From the NCBI GenBank assembly GCA_037693485.1, contig CM075346.1, forward strand, positions 49,708,001-49,772,000: a DNA stretch of 64,000 nt, in the 5' to 3' direction. This DNA is from Kitagawia praeruptora. Taxonomy: Eukaryota > Streptophyta > Magnoliopsida > Apiales > Apiaceae. Made by a program: the position numbers and the translations under genes. This document shows positions 33,488 to 46,800 of the stretch, one piece after another. Under the pieces are notes generated by a model. That model saw nothing but the letters and a program-made list of their open reading frames with translations, was not told the origin of the DNA and made no database searches. Each line of letters begins with the position of its first letter. Position 1 is the stretch's first letter.

Positions 33488-35262
33488 TGTGACAGCCCCA
33501 TATCCGGGGTCAGGAATCCGGGCCGTCATACTCAAATTCCCATTTTAGCACACATATTTTTTTAAAAAAAATATTTTATTACCATTTAACTCACACAAAT
33601 GACCCCACACAAATTTCAAGACACACACACCAGTCATATGCTCAGAGAACAACATCCATAATAATAACAGTTTAAAGTTAAGCAGTTATTACAACCCAGA
33701 ATCTTACTTAAGAACATTATTGAATAATGCTTCTACAGGAAGCATTTCAACAACCAAATATTTATTTGTCAACTTACACACTTAATACACATAAGTCTAC
33801 CAACACCCATCTGTCTATCAGCTACCTCAGGGATAGGCGCCAACACTCTCTCAAAAGGTCGCATTTCCCTTACCCTCTTGCGGGGTGTAGTGCGGAGTAT
33901 CGACATTTGACCTAACTGTTATATACATAAGTAGCAAGAGTGAGCTATAATAGCTCAGCAAGATAATTTTTTGTGTAAAGTAGCATCAATGAAAGTATAT
34001 ATATGTTAATAAACAGAAAACCCATCATAATCCTTAAGAAAAGAATTAATTCTTACTTATTAAATACACCATCCATTTTTCTTTATGAGAAAAGAAATAT
34101 AAAACAATATAATATCAGTTTCTCTTCTAATATAATATAATATCATTTTCTCTTCTATAACAAGATAATAATCAATACATCATCTCAGTATAATATCTCA
34201 AGATAATATAACATTCGAAATAAATCTATCAATATAATCTTTCCATTTCCTTTTATACAACAATTATATAAAAATAATATAAAATCAGTTTCTCTTCAAT
34301 CCATAAAAATAATTCCATAATTTCATACCATTTCATTTTCAGAATGCAAATCTGAAACCATTATTAATTCTTTCCTTAAAAGTTTTGGGGATATCCACTA
34401 TCGCCTGATACGTTAGGACGATGATCAGTCGCCTAATCGTACCTGCTCCTTGTTTACTACTAGTAGAAGGAATGTTAAACATCCCTGGAGGAAGGTTCTC
34501 CACTACATCCTCCTGGAGGAAGGTTCTCCACTACATCCTCCGTCAGCAACACATGGGCCGGAATAAAATAATGAGGAAGGTTCTCCACTACATCCTCATA
34601 AAATGATGGTTGCTGGACTGTGCTAAACACAGCCACTTACGCAAGTATGTTGTAATCCCCCTTTTTGAAAAATCATTATTCTATTTATAAAACACCATTC
34701 CATATTTTCCATTTTCCGTTTCCATTTCCATTTCCATTCACATATATCATTTCCACTTCCATTTCCATATATCATCATCTTTAAAATATATATACATAGT
34801 AATACATTGATTATGACTCAGACATCTCTTCCATATTTAATAAAATCAAATATTCTATTAAATACATAAACTATTCCTTTTACCTTTAAAGTATTAAATA
34901 ATATTCAAATAATATTTATTAAATCACAAATGTTTAAAGATTATAAATAACAAAAGATTATAAACCATATAACCCTAGATAACAACTGATACCATTCTTT
35001 TCCATATCTTTTGAAGCCATAAAATATATTAACTCCATTCATATCCATATCCACAATCCATATCCGTAATCCGTATCATATATTGATATGAGATTCATAT
35101 ATTATCTAGCAAAACCACTTTTCTTTAACATAAACAAATTATCAAAATAAGTGTAAAAGAAATCTTGCCTCGATCTCTAAATCCCAAAAGGAATGATCCG
35201 GTGTTCGTCTCAAGTATCTTCCTTGGAATGAGTAAAAGCCTTAATACACCTTGTATAACCTT
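33488..35262 (-). repeat. LTR 3 of the three-LTR chromovirus (truncated)
   Basis: Matches the first ~1.77 kb (plus coordinates) of LTRs 1 and 2, including the 25-bp triplet repeat at 34488-34597. It stops abruptly at TTGTATAACCTT, where LTRs 1 and 2 continue with TATACCACCTTAG. The missing part is the U3 end of the LTR. Confidence 0.88.
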
Positions 35263-38200
35263 GTCATCCAAATCAATATCTGTTGTTAGTCCAGTGGTTT
35301 CGTAAAGGTTAAGGAATGCCCGAAAGAGAACAAGGACATTTTTATAAATATAAGGAATAAAGATGGAATAATGAATGAATAGTGTTTTTGTTGGAAATAA
35401 AAATATTGTTAGACGACGCTATATAGAAGTATTTAGAACGGATTTCTGAGTTCGTATTCATGATCCAGGGGCGAAATAAGTGTATGTAAACGACATCGAA
35501 TTCAGAAAAATAGCACTTTTATTTTCTCCGAGATTTCCATGGACACTGCAAGACTTGAGAAGTATTAAGAAAGATGGAGAATGGTATTATAATTATTAAG
35601 AAGGTTTTCGGTAAAACCCTAACTAGAAACCTTCGAGATATTCCTACGAACGATCAATCGGATTGAACAATAACCGGACAAAAGAGCGAGCAGAGATCAA
35701 GATACATGCATGTAGTGGTGGAAAATATCTAAGTAACCAAGTGATGACTCAAGCAACTAGCATACTTAGGAATCAAACTAGAACATTTAGAGATCAACCA
35801 AACACTTAGCTTACAACACACATCTCACCACAAATTATTAACACTTGTCCACTCCAAAAACATCATCCATGACCTCATGCCTTTATTAAAGTAGCTTTAT
35901 GGCTAGGATATTATTTTGATACATCAATAATACACTTTAGATTGGATGAGAACAAGAGAACAAGCAAGAAACTTCATTTCTCTCCATTCTTCTAAACAGC
36001 ACAACAAAACACCTCCAAGAGGAAAATTAATATCTCCATTTCCATCCATGATAAAATCACCAAATTTGAACCACAACCTCTCCACTCCATGGGCAATAGT
36101 CGCTCCAAATTTCATAGCAATCAAAGTAGTATAGCCTAGGCAAATCACCTCCCCAAGTTGAAGAAGCAAACTGTCCAGATTGTTGACAGTTTCTGTGATG
36201 ATTTTCAAACGTCCATATCTCCTTCATTACTCAATGGAATTTGGTGTTCTTTATCTTGTTGGAAATCTGGTTGGATGCTCTACAACTTTCCATTAGAAGC
36301 CTTGTCCAGAAAACCTCGGTAAGGCCTTCGTTTTTCATGATCTTTCCACTGAGTTATAGCAGATCCGAAAATCACTAATTATGTTCTTGATGATTCTTGC
36401 TAGTTTAAGGTTGTAAGGAGTTCTAAGGACTAGATCAAGGCTTGTTAGACTCATATACACTCTCCAAGGAAGGAATAATCCTTAAGAACCCTAGATTTGT
36501 TTTTAAGATTATGTATGTTTTTGGTAGATTTTAGCATAGTTATCACATTAGTGTTATCATGAGCATGATCTTGTAGTTGGTTTAACCATATGATGATTAT
36601 GATGGTGAAGAGTAATATTTCTGGACTTATTGAGATGTAAAACATGTGTATAAGATGTATGGATGCCCGGTGTGGATTGGCTGTGTTGAAAACAATTTAG
36701 AAACGTTCGATTTATTGTCGTCGTAATGTCAAAATTTCGATAACCCTTAAACACCGAGCTTAACAGTTGAGATAAATTTCTGAATTTGATGAATAGATGA
36801 CATACCCTCGTAGATCTCGAGTCATAGATCGTTTTGGCACAATAATCGAAACAAACGGACTTACGGTTTAGGAATTATGATTAAATTCGTAAAAGTGGTT
36901 CGAAACCGTAATTGAAAGTTCGTAACTGAAATTGAACCCTCGTAAACTATGTTATTCAGTGGCGAATCATGATAATTAAATACTAGATGTAAAAAGGAAG
37001 GTGTGAAAGAAAACCACATGTCAAACGGATCGTTTTCTGATTTTATAAAAAAGTTCGAATCGAGGTTAAATGTAAACGAACCCCTTAAAAGTATAACTTT
37101 GGTTATAACTTAGAAAACGGGTGATAAAACTCGAGGTATAATCTTGGTACGTAAACGATCGACCCTAGCACTTTTGTGACATAAGTATATACCAAGTGTG
37201 ATCTTAATGATATGCCTTGATAAAGAACGAGTTTCGGGTTATAGCGATTTGAATCGAAAGTCATGCTAGGGGATGCATAACGAGATAACTCGAAAACGTG
37301 TTTTGACTTAAGTTAAGTTATACTTAGTCGTTTAAAAAGTGTGAAGTGATTGACCTCGGTTATTGTGACTATTTATAGATCACCGGATTGACACGAGGCA
37401 CACTTCCCCTACAGGATTTCCAAGCAAGTCTTCAAAACTTTGAAGCTGTTGTTGTGATAATATATATATGATTATGTTTACATATGCCATAGCATGCATG
37501 CTTGTTTTCAAAGTATATTGGAATACTTGTTCCCTAAACTGTCAAGACCTTTAGTGAAGGGCGTATGATATTCATTCTTTAAATATAGACCGGGAGTTGG
37601 TATTTTGAGATATAGAGATAGTCGTGGAAACCCGGAGGGATTCCAGTGACAGTTTATTTGAGCAATGTTATTTATGAACATTATTTATATTTCCATAAAG
37701 TATTAATTACTTGGAAATTATTCGAGGAATGTTAATTGAATATTATCTCAATCGAGAAGTACTATATGAATATTATTTTGAATATTCATTCGCGTTTATT
37801 TATTTACTGAATATTATTTTAATATTCATTTGATCTTTAATTACTTAAATGAATAATAGTTTCGAATATTCATTTAGAGTTTGATTATTCGATGAATAAT
37901 TACTTTAATATTCTTGGAAATTTATTTATTAAATGAATATTATTTTGAATATTCATTTAAAATTTTATGTACTTGATGACTATTATTTTAAAATATTCAC
38001 TTGAAGTTCTATTTACTTAAGGAATATTGCTTCGAATATTCCTTTAAAGTTTTGATTACTAAAAGAATATTATTTGGATATTCATTTAGAATATTATTTA
38101 TTAAATGAATATTATTTTCAAATATTCATTTAAGGTTTGATTTATTTAGGGAATATTATTTTAAATATTTATTTGAGTTATTTAATTAATGAATATTATT

Positions 38201-39730
38201 TTGAATATTCATTTGAAGAAGAGAGTTATTTAGTAAATAATTCTATATATTCATTCGAGGTTTACTTACGAGCAATAATATGATTTAATCATATTCCTTA
38301 ATTATTATTGATTTAATAAATATTCTTGGAATATTTATTTAAATTCTTTTAAGTTCTTTTTAGAATGATTCATATTATTCAAATATTATCTTTCACCTTT
38401 AGATATGGTGTAAAAATATTTCGGAGTATTTTATGACTATTTTTATTAAGGGGAGGTTCTCAATCTTTATTTTCATTTAAATCTATCTTAAAGAAGATTT
38501 AAATACTCTCGCTCAACTTCCAAAAATATATAAGGGGGCCTCACTTGAGAGATGTTATTTATTGGACTGCCCGGTTCTATACTTGCCAAACTATCTTGTC
38601 ACTCATAACTTGATTCTTTCAAACATCGATATGAATCTGTTTGGTTACCTCCTCAACGCTCGAGGGGTAAGAATTGATGGAACAAGTTTATATCCATTAA
38701 CAAGCATCAGCTTGGGAAATATTGGTGAATTTTCCTTTCCAATTAGATATGACTACTTTGTGGAGTCCTATCAACAAGTATTATACTTGGGGAAAGGGGG
38801 AGAAACTTTACGTTTCAGAGTTATGGATGTTAAATGAACTAGGAGATGCGTAAGTGACCCAGTGGCGCCGGTCCAGCAAATGGCCCAACCGTTGGCCGGG
38901 GGGGTTCCAAAGGGTGGTAGACAAGTAAATCCGTCGGTGCTTCCTTCTACATGTAGAGAACAAGAGGTGGGGAGTATAACATGCGACTAATCATCGTGTA
39001 AATGCTATGTCTCTTGGCGCGTCAAACTCCAGTATTAGTTCATCTCTCAATGTTGGAAATTTTCTGCAACATTATCATTGTTGGTAGGCTTGAAAAGTGT
39101 TTGAACTGGAATTGCAATATTCTTCCTGCAAGTTCCTCTATTATGAAAATGTGATAACGGAATAATTATATTTTGAGTTACCTTGTAACTTCATCTCATA
39201 CCTTATATTGGTACTACGTTTGTTAATGCATGGCATATGGTTTCAAAGATATTTTGGACTGTTATATATTATCACTGTTTACATTTTTGGTGGGCTATTG
39301 CTCACCCTTGCTTTATTTATTTATATCACAATAACAGCTAGATCAGATGGTCGTGCAAGGCGCACTCAGCGTAAGTTGGTGTCAGCCGTCAGAGGAGTAA
39401 CCGCTGAGGTCATAGTTACCATTGCTGAGGATGCAACTACTAGTAGGCTAGTTGTTAGCATTTGGGCATCAAATGTATTTATATTATGACATATACAAAT
39501 GGATGGCGAAGAGTATGTACTGATTAATTGTAATTCTTTGGGTTATAAGAACTCAAACTTGTGATTAATAATTTTGATGGTTACTCTGATTTCATCTCTG
39601 GGACTATAACGGGTGTGTTTTATGTTGTTGTTTTGGATCACAAGGTTGTAATTTAAATTATGTTGGTTTTGTGGATGGATATTGAGACCGTAACGACCAG
39701 ATCCCTTAACCCAAATCTGGGGGTGTTACA
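35263..39730 (+). repeat. 5'-truncated LTR of an old chromovirus (right copy)
   Basis: Diverged but colinear with the Tekay LTR 49876-54535, starting at its position ~228. Landmarks include GTCCAGTGGTT, GGTTTTCGGTAAAACCCTAACTAGAAAC, the AT-rich array at about 37690-38380, and the GC-rich end before GTGTTACA. At 4.47 kb it lacks about 230 bp of U3. A decayed relative of the small LTR ORF lies at about 39331-39429 (ARRTQRK...VTIAE), without an ATG. Short open frames elsewhere (38562-38837 and others) are not supported as genes. Confidence 0.82.
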
Positions 39731-42393
39731 GAAATGGTATCAGAGAGTTACGTTATAAATCCCAGAGATGATGCGACGTTAAAACAATAAATTCACTAAG
39801 ATAATAAGAACTCTTGCCAAGTTCATAGTCGGACTACTTAATGTATTATTGACATATAAAACCCTTATGGGAACTATTAAGTATCATGATAGTAACTTAA
39901 GCTCGTTCTCGTACCGACTAGTAAGGCGACAGACCTTGAGGCATACGAGCAGTAGCGCGATGATGCTTGATTATATGCTGACGATCGAATGGTGGATTCG
40001 ATAGAGTACCCTACAGAGAACCAGAAGGAGGTTTCAGCTAAAGAAGAGAATCATGTTAGGAATAAGGAATTTACCTTGAGGGAATAAGGGCTGCAGCCAG
40101 AGAGACTGTAAGAGATAAGGTATAGTGCTCAGAAAAGTGAGCATAAAGAACTGAGATATTATTAAGAGAACTAAAGATGCGTATTGAATTCATAGCCGGA
40201 CTACCGGAAGTAGTACCAGCAAGTAAGACGGATTGGAAGAATAACTTGAGATCTTGTATGGGGATAGATAAGAATCCTTAGATACTTTCAGATTAACGAG
40301 AAAAGAGTTAGAAGGATGCATGATTATCAAATACATCGATATAGAACGGAGAGCAGAGTCTCCAGGAGCAGTTGAGATGAAGGCGGCAAGTGCCATATCA
40401 TTGGATAAAAGGATTAGTGTAAATATTGACAATAGTAATTCGCCCTGAGAAGGCAGATTTCATAAGCTATAATTATGAAGCCAAATTGAGATTGATGAGA
40501 TGGTTTTATTCAGGGAAATGTTCATTTTAGGAATAGAGCAGCTTAGAAAGTAAAGACATTGGGAAGAGATGGCATGATTGGATAAAGTATATAAGGAAGC
40601 CGTAAGCGAGACGATGATCTCAGAATCTACAAAAGGAAGAGGCCAGTGAGTCTATGATAAACCCATAATAAGACTATTTTCAGGGACTAAGTATAGGTTT
40701 ATTTCAACGCAGTGAAATAATGAACCAGAAACATTAGATGCATGTGATTCAGAGGAATATTAAATTCTTTCTTTTCCTTGAATGGATTATAGTAGTTACA
40801 CTAAGTTTATTCCGACGCTGAATCGCAAATGGATCTAGTAATACGATCAGTGGTTAAAAGATAATGGAGAATGTTTTAAGGATAAAACCTAAAGGATCAA
40901 GTGTTTGCCAAATTCTCGAGGTATGAATTCTGGCAAGATGAAGTTCAGCTATTAGGACATGCGACCAATGGTGAGTAGCATTGGTTGACCCCGCCGAGTT
41001 AAAGGCAGCTTTGAATAGAGAAAGACCAACCACACCAACAAAGGTGAGAAATTCATAAGGTTCACAAGGTATTACCAAAGATTTGTTCAAGAAGATTATG
41101 GTCCCGTAACCCGACTTATTTGTAACACTAAGGAGTTGAATGGAAAAAAAAGTGAAAAAATCTTCCTAGGCTAAAGACAAAATTGGCAATGACCCCGCAT
41201 TGGCGTTGCCTAGTGGAAAAATGAGATCTTGTGATTGCAGTGATGCATCTCATACAGGTTTAGGTGTTGTGCTTGTGCAACATGGCAGGGTAATTGCGGA
41301 TATATTCGGACAACACGATTCACCAGATTCGGAAGGCCCTGGTAGTGCCAGTTTTGTGGAACGACTAACTTCTACGGTAGTGTTCCTTCTGAGACTATAT
41401 TTTAGGTAGACTTGTATTTGGTAGTATCGACTATTAGGACGAACATGTACCGGGAAGATGTGGTATGTTTCAGTTTGGAAACTTTGATTTCCCTTCTAGG
41501 GGAGGTATATATATTTGGTTTATTTCCAATAGTTAAACTCCCAACTTTATGTCAATCATTTCGTTATTATAACTGTTTATGGTTCCACCCGCTTAGATGT
41601 TCCTAGAAATATTCTTCGGTTATCAAAATGGATCTTCTTAATGTTACCAGTGGGTGGATAGATTGACTGAAATTTCCCTAATCCTGGAAAGGAATTTGAC
41701 AAATTTTAGCAAACCTTGTCTTTCTGATTATCGGAATACGTCACTAAAGAGAGTGGAAACTGGAGCGAACCCTATGGATTGGGTAAGGTAGCCGCTATAC
41801 AGGTTGGTAGACAGACCCCGATTATTACAGTTGAATGTAGGGATAAAATTATAAAGTTGAGATTTGACGGAAAAAGGGAAATGTAATTAAGAAACAAGCC
41901 GGACGGAGAAATTCCGGGATTGACTTAAATGAAAAGGTTGTTATGCCAGAAGTGTTAAGCTTTTGTGGCACGTGAAATTGATAAGAATAGCTGAATGAAT
42001 AAAAATAAAGGAAAGGTGACCGGAGACGGTGCCGAGAAGTCGATTGAGACTTATATGGAGTAAAGTATTGAAAAGATCAAAAGGTATCAAAGTAGAAGGC
42101 ACTATGCCAGCAATTGCTAGAAAAGTAATGCTATTAGCCGACCCCTAAACTCACATATTTTAGCATGGCCAGTTGGGGCCAAGTCACTAAGGATTATCAA
42201 GTGACTGAACCAGCAATGTAAGGACAAAGCGGGGTGCTTCTAATCAAGTGCCAACCGCGAGGGCTTTTGATATAAAATGAATTAAGATACAGGATGATGG
42301 ATTTTATATATACCATGGACGTATTAGGATTAAGGATAGTGACCAATGAAAAGTTACGAAGATTGTCAAAGATGGTGCAATATGATGCATAAA
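39731..42393 (+). mobile_element. Decayed internal region of the old chromovirus (right copy)
   Basis: Begins with the primer site TGGTATCAGAGA (39735-39746), then an extra-ORF remnant with stops (about 39926-40130, KATDLEAYE), an unrecognisable 700 bp, and an RT/RNase H trace. In that trace, about 40908-40990 reads AKFSRYEFWQDEVQLLGH and about 41215-41330 reads SDASHTGLGVVLVQHG. A stretch at 41830-41970 resembles the conserved minus frame of regions A and A'. No frame is intact and most of pol is missing. It is cut at 42393 by the Sire2 LTR. Confidence 0.75.
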
Positions 42394-43724
42394 TGTTATC
42401 TGAAACTTGGTGTTTAGTATTGAATACAGTAAAAGAATACAGAGGGGGGGTGAATGGATTCTTGAACTTTTCTTTGGCTCGAGTCTATGTAGCAGATAAG
42501 TGTTTTTGTGTGCAAGGTGTAGGTGCGGATAAAGAACAACACAAGACACAATATCACTTTAATCTAATGTATTATTAGATAAAGGTTGCTACAATCTGTG
42601 AATACAAATGATAGTATTCTCAGCTTCGTTTTTCTCAGACAGATATAACTTACTGTGTATGGAAAACTTGACTCTTCCAAAGTTAAAGTTCGTGTCTCTA
42701 AAAATCACTTAACTAAGGAAGTGAGGCTGTATCCTTATAGAACATGGATACAACCTACTTACTACAAATAAGGTAGCTAAACAAATTACTTTCTAGTCTG
42801 TCTATCCTTTTTGAGTAAGTATCCAAACGGTTACAGATTTGACTTTGCAAAGCCTGTTCAAATCCACTTCTTTAGCCCTTTGTCTCTTCCATATCTCTCC
42901 AAGCTTCTTTGTAGGCTTTCCAGAGCACGTTACAGATTGTGGTCCATAAAGTGCATTGGCTTGTTGCAGGATTCTGACTTGTACAATTTCATCAGTATTT
43001 TGTCTCCAAGAATGTATTCGAGAAGTGACTAAGTAAGTGATTCGAGAACTAGAATTGACTTGATCAATAACTCTGAGTTCTCGAATACTGTTATATTGAC
43101 AAATCGAACCACTTCTTGAATAGCTCTTTTCCATCAGGATTCCTTGAGTTGTCGAATAGAACATTTGACTTATCGAATCCTCGAGATATCGAATAGCTTT
43201 CTGAGTCCTTGAGATATCGAATGGAACTTTGACTTGTTGACTCTTTGAGAACTCGAATACCACTTTGACTTGTTGACTTCTTGAGTTCTCGAATAGAGTA
43301 GTAGACATATCGAATCTCTGAGATATCGAATGAGATATCAAACAGTGTATTCAGAGATATCGAATAGTGTCTTTAGATATCGAATCCCTAACTTCTCGAA
43401 TGCTGGACTTCTCGAATAGACAAATATACTTCTCGAATTGGTACTTAGGCAAATTCTTCACTTTTTTCAAATCCCAACTGTGATTATTTGACAGTCTTTA
43501 TCTTCTTGCTTGAGGCATGAACCTTGGAACTTCTTTCAAGCATTATTCTTGAATATATAAGTATAGTTACACAACTAGGATTTGGTGCCTATTACAAGTA
43601 CAAAACAAATAGAAACTCTACAACTAGAGGTTCCCTCAGTTAATAGGTCATGTAGGTAATGCAGAGCATTACAAACAATTAGGCTTTTTATTAGATGTAT
43701 ACAGGCATGCCTCTGTGACTAACA
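42394..43724 (-). repeat. 3' LTR of Sire2
   Basis: On the minus strand the LTR starts TGTTAGTCACAG, directly after the purine tract TTTGGGGAAGAT (43725-43736). I place its end at 42394 because the plus strand there reads TGTTATCTGAAACTTGG... followed by a G-run and TGAATGG, the same layout as the Sire1 LTR end (TGTTAACTCGAATAACTTG, G-run, TTGAATAC). That gives 1,331 bp. The 5' LTR is outside the window, so the 42394 edge is not confirmed by a partner. The LTR is rich in TCGAATAG / TTCTCGAA motifs. Confidence 0.75.
43015..43445. promoter_or_regulatory. TTCnnGAA cluster in the Sire2 LTR
   Basis: Perfect TTCnnGAA sites are at 43017-43024, 43041-43048, 43078-43085, 43286-43293, 43393-43400, 43409-43416 and 43430-43437. 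Many near-matches of the form GATATCGAATAG or TTGTCGAATAG lie between them. TTCnnGAA is two adjoining units of a heat-shock element. A full element needs a third unit, which I do not find in exact phase. It could also simply be an amplified repeat. Confidence 0.45.
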
Positions 43725-43874
43725 ATCTTCCCCAAATTGTGAGTAAGACCCTTAGTCACAATTTCATGTCTGATAACAAGCCTATCATACATAAAGATAA
43801 ATCTTGACAAGTACATGTATGAAATTGATTGAATATTATTACAAAGAAAGCATTCTCACAGTTATGAAGAGATA

Positions 43875-46800
43875 CTAGCCATTTTCCTTTGATTCTCCTC
43901 TTTGAGATTTGGCTTGTAGATCCTCCTTTTCTTTTTCTTCCTTGGCTTTCTTTGCATCACTCATTGCCAGGATGATGTCTTCCATGGCAGTGAGTTCTTC
44001 AATGAGAGGTGATCCAGATAGGTCTCTGATGACTTCATTCAGTTTGGCTTCAGAGTAAGAGCTAGTGTAATCCATTCTAATCTTCACATTGCTGCCATAT
44101 TTCATGTATTCCATAATGTAAGGATTATACTTGACTCTACATAACCCTTTAGCTCTCAATTCTTCAGCTTTGGCTTCTAGAGCAGCTAACTCTTCTTCTC
44201 TCTTTATCTTCAAGGCATCATTCTTCTTTCTCAACTCTTCCCCATGATCTCTTTTCATCTTGATAAAATGAGCTATCTCAATTTTCCACCTTCTCTCCTT
44301 TTCATTCTCAAGGTTGAGTAGCACCATTATTCTTTGTAGATCATGTAACTTGCCCCAGTGTTCACACATGCCTTGCTTGAATCTCTTGAGTCTCCCATCA
44401 GTGTATTTGAACTCTAGACAGTCATCAGCTATAGCTACATGATAGATTCTCTGAGCCAGTTGATATGCTATCTCATCTTCATCATAGTCTATGTTGAGAC
44501 AGGGAAAGTCTAGTCCAGGAATGATTGTGAGTGCCTGAGATGTAGATGTTTTCACCTTTCTTGCCCTTCTGGCTGACATCTTCCATTTCAGCTTCTTTCC
44601 TTTGTTGCTTGAGAAAAATTTAAGACCTTTGTCTTTGGACCATTGTAGTATACCATTAGCAGTATGCTTTTTGATATACACAAGTGGTTTCTTGAATAGC
44701 ATCTCCTTTTCTTGAGTTGGCAAAGCAGTTGCAGAAGACATTAATTCAGATTTTGGTAGGTCATTGCTAACATCATTCACCCTAGACTCAGAGTCTTGTG
44801 TTGTGGTAAGATTACTGTTAGTAATGCCTAAGACTTGCTGCTTTCCACTCTTTTTCTCATACACCTTTCCACCATCTCTGTCATCATCTTTCTTCTTGCT
44901 TCTACCATCCCTTTTCTCCTTGTTATCACCACCCTTATTCCTTCCTTGAGATCCACCTTTGTTGCCACTCTTGTCTTGATCATCCTTATCTTTGTCTGAC
45001 TTTCCTTCTTTAGCAATAGGCTTGATGTCTGACTGAGAGTTGATAAACTTCACCAGAATGTCAAGAGCCTCTATTTCAGATTTAGATTTTCCACTCCTTG
45101 AATGTAGAACTCCAGCCAAAAATTTTATTGTAGACATGTTGTTTGATTTGAGGTGTTGGCCAAATCTGAAGGCAATAATGTCTTGATTCTTTTCATATAA
45201 AATACAGTGAGGCTGAGGAACTACTTGAGGCAATTGAGATCTCATGCACTTGGTGAGAATCTCTTTGAGCATATTGTTGTCTGATGAATTATTCCTTTCT
45301 ATCTTCCTGATAATTGTTCCAAGTTCAGAGCTGGATAGAATTTGGAAAGCTTCAATGTGGATGTGAAAGAGGTTCTTGGTAGTGTGGACTAGGACTTCTC
45401 TATCATTGGTAGTGATGATGACATAAGGATTAGTTTGAATAATTTCTCTTCTCACTACAGTGACTAGAAACACATCTTACACAGGAAGCGTGATGTAGTC
45501 AAAGTAGTGCAAGTTTGCCCTTTTTCTCAGCTTATGTAGGTGCTTCAGAAAGGCTATGTCATGGTATAGTTTAGAATTTACAGTTTCTTGACATACCCTT
45601 TGAGTAAGAACATTTCTGAATTCTGAAGGTTCACCTTGAAGAGATTGCTTAGCAATGTCAGGAATGTCGAATTCATATTCTTGGGACTTCTCTTCAATTT
45701 CAGATGGAGGGATATATGGAATCTTGGCCTCTTCATCTACAGCCACTTTCTTCAGTTTTTCCTCCTTGGATGCTGCCTTAAATTTCTCAGACTGATTTGA
45801 CTTAGCAGTTCCTGATTGACCACCCTCATTGATTGTAATGCCTTTCTCCTTAGGTTTCTCCCCCTTAGATTTTGAGTTCCTTAATGTCCTCTTCTCCCCC
45901 TTAGGCTTATTGTCAGGCACAGAGGCTGTAGAAGTGACCTTTGGGTTGGAAGAAGCTTCATGTAGAGGGAGTCCCATATACTTCATTATGGCAGAGAGCA
46001 TCTGTTGTTGGTTGAGAAGAACATCAGCATTGGCAGTGGCTTGAATGTCCAACTTTTCATTGAGAGCAGCAACGGTGTCTGTTAACTGAGCATTGGATGT
46101 CTTTAGATTGACTACCTCCTTTTCCAGAGTGTCCACCTTGGTGAATAACTCAGTGGCCTTGAAACCAGAGATAGATTGATCCTTGAGTCTTTGTACTTCA
46201 TATTTGGTCATGTCATGCACAGGGACCTCAGTTACCAGTTTATCCCCATATTGATTCTTGAACATTGTTTTCAGCATGGTATTGGAGTCTGTGGTTTGAT
46301 CAGATAGAGATTGAAATTTATGCCCCAGACTTGTGATAGCATCCTTTAGCAGTGCTAGCCCATGATCCATCTTGGTGCAGGTGGTGTTACAGTATTTGAG
46401 GTCTTTAAACACACTGTCCAACTGAGGGAATTTGGCAGCAAAAGTCCTCTTGATTTCTTCCACTTTAGTGACTGTCTCATCACACACCCTGCTGACCTCA
46501 GATTTGACTCCTTTGCCAAGATAGTGGGCAGCCTTGAGAAATCCCTTGTGAGAATCATTCATGGCTTCATACACTTCACCAGGTGTCAGAGATTTGGCAT
46601 TGGATCCTAGTGAAGTGATGTATTCCTCCCTGAGATATTGAAGTGCTTCATCAAGAGTAATTTCATATTTTTCTTGCAACCAGGCATCTACATTGCCATC
46701 TCTTTCAGCATCATCAACTATCTTTGTCTTCTGCATCTCCACATCATCCCTATGGCATAGCAGAATCGCCTCATAGTCTGGGTTAGGGATGTTGGAGGTG

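Noticed and set aside
38562..38837. 91-codon ORF in the old LTR
   Set aside because: The matching stretch of the Tekay LTR (53360-53600) has stops and frameshifts at this place. Only nucleotide similarity is shared.
41200..41409. 69-codon plus ORF as a separate gene
   Set aside because: Its first half is the remnant of chromovirus RNase H (SDASHTGLGVVLVQHG). It is part of the decayed pol.
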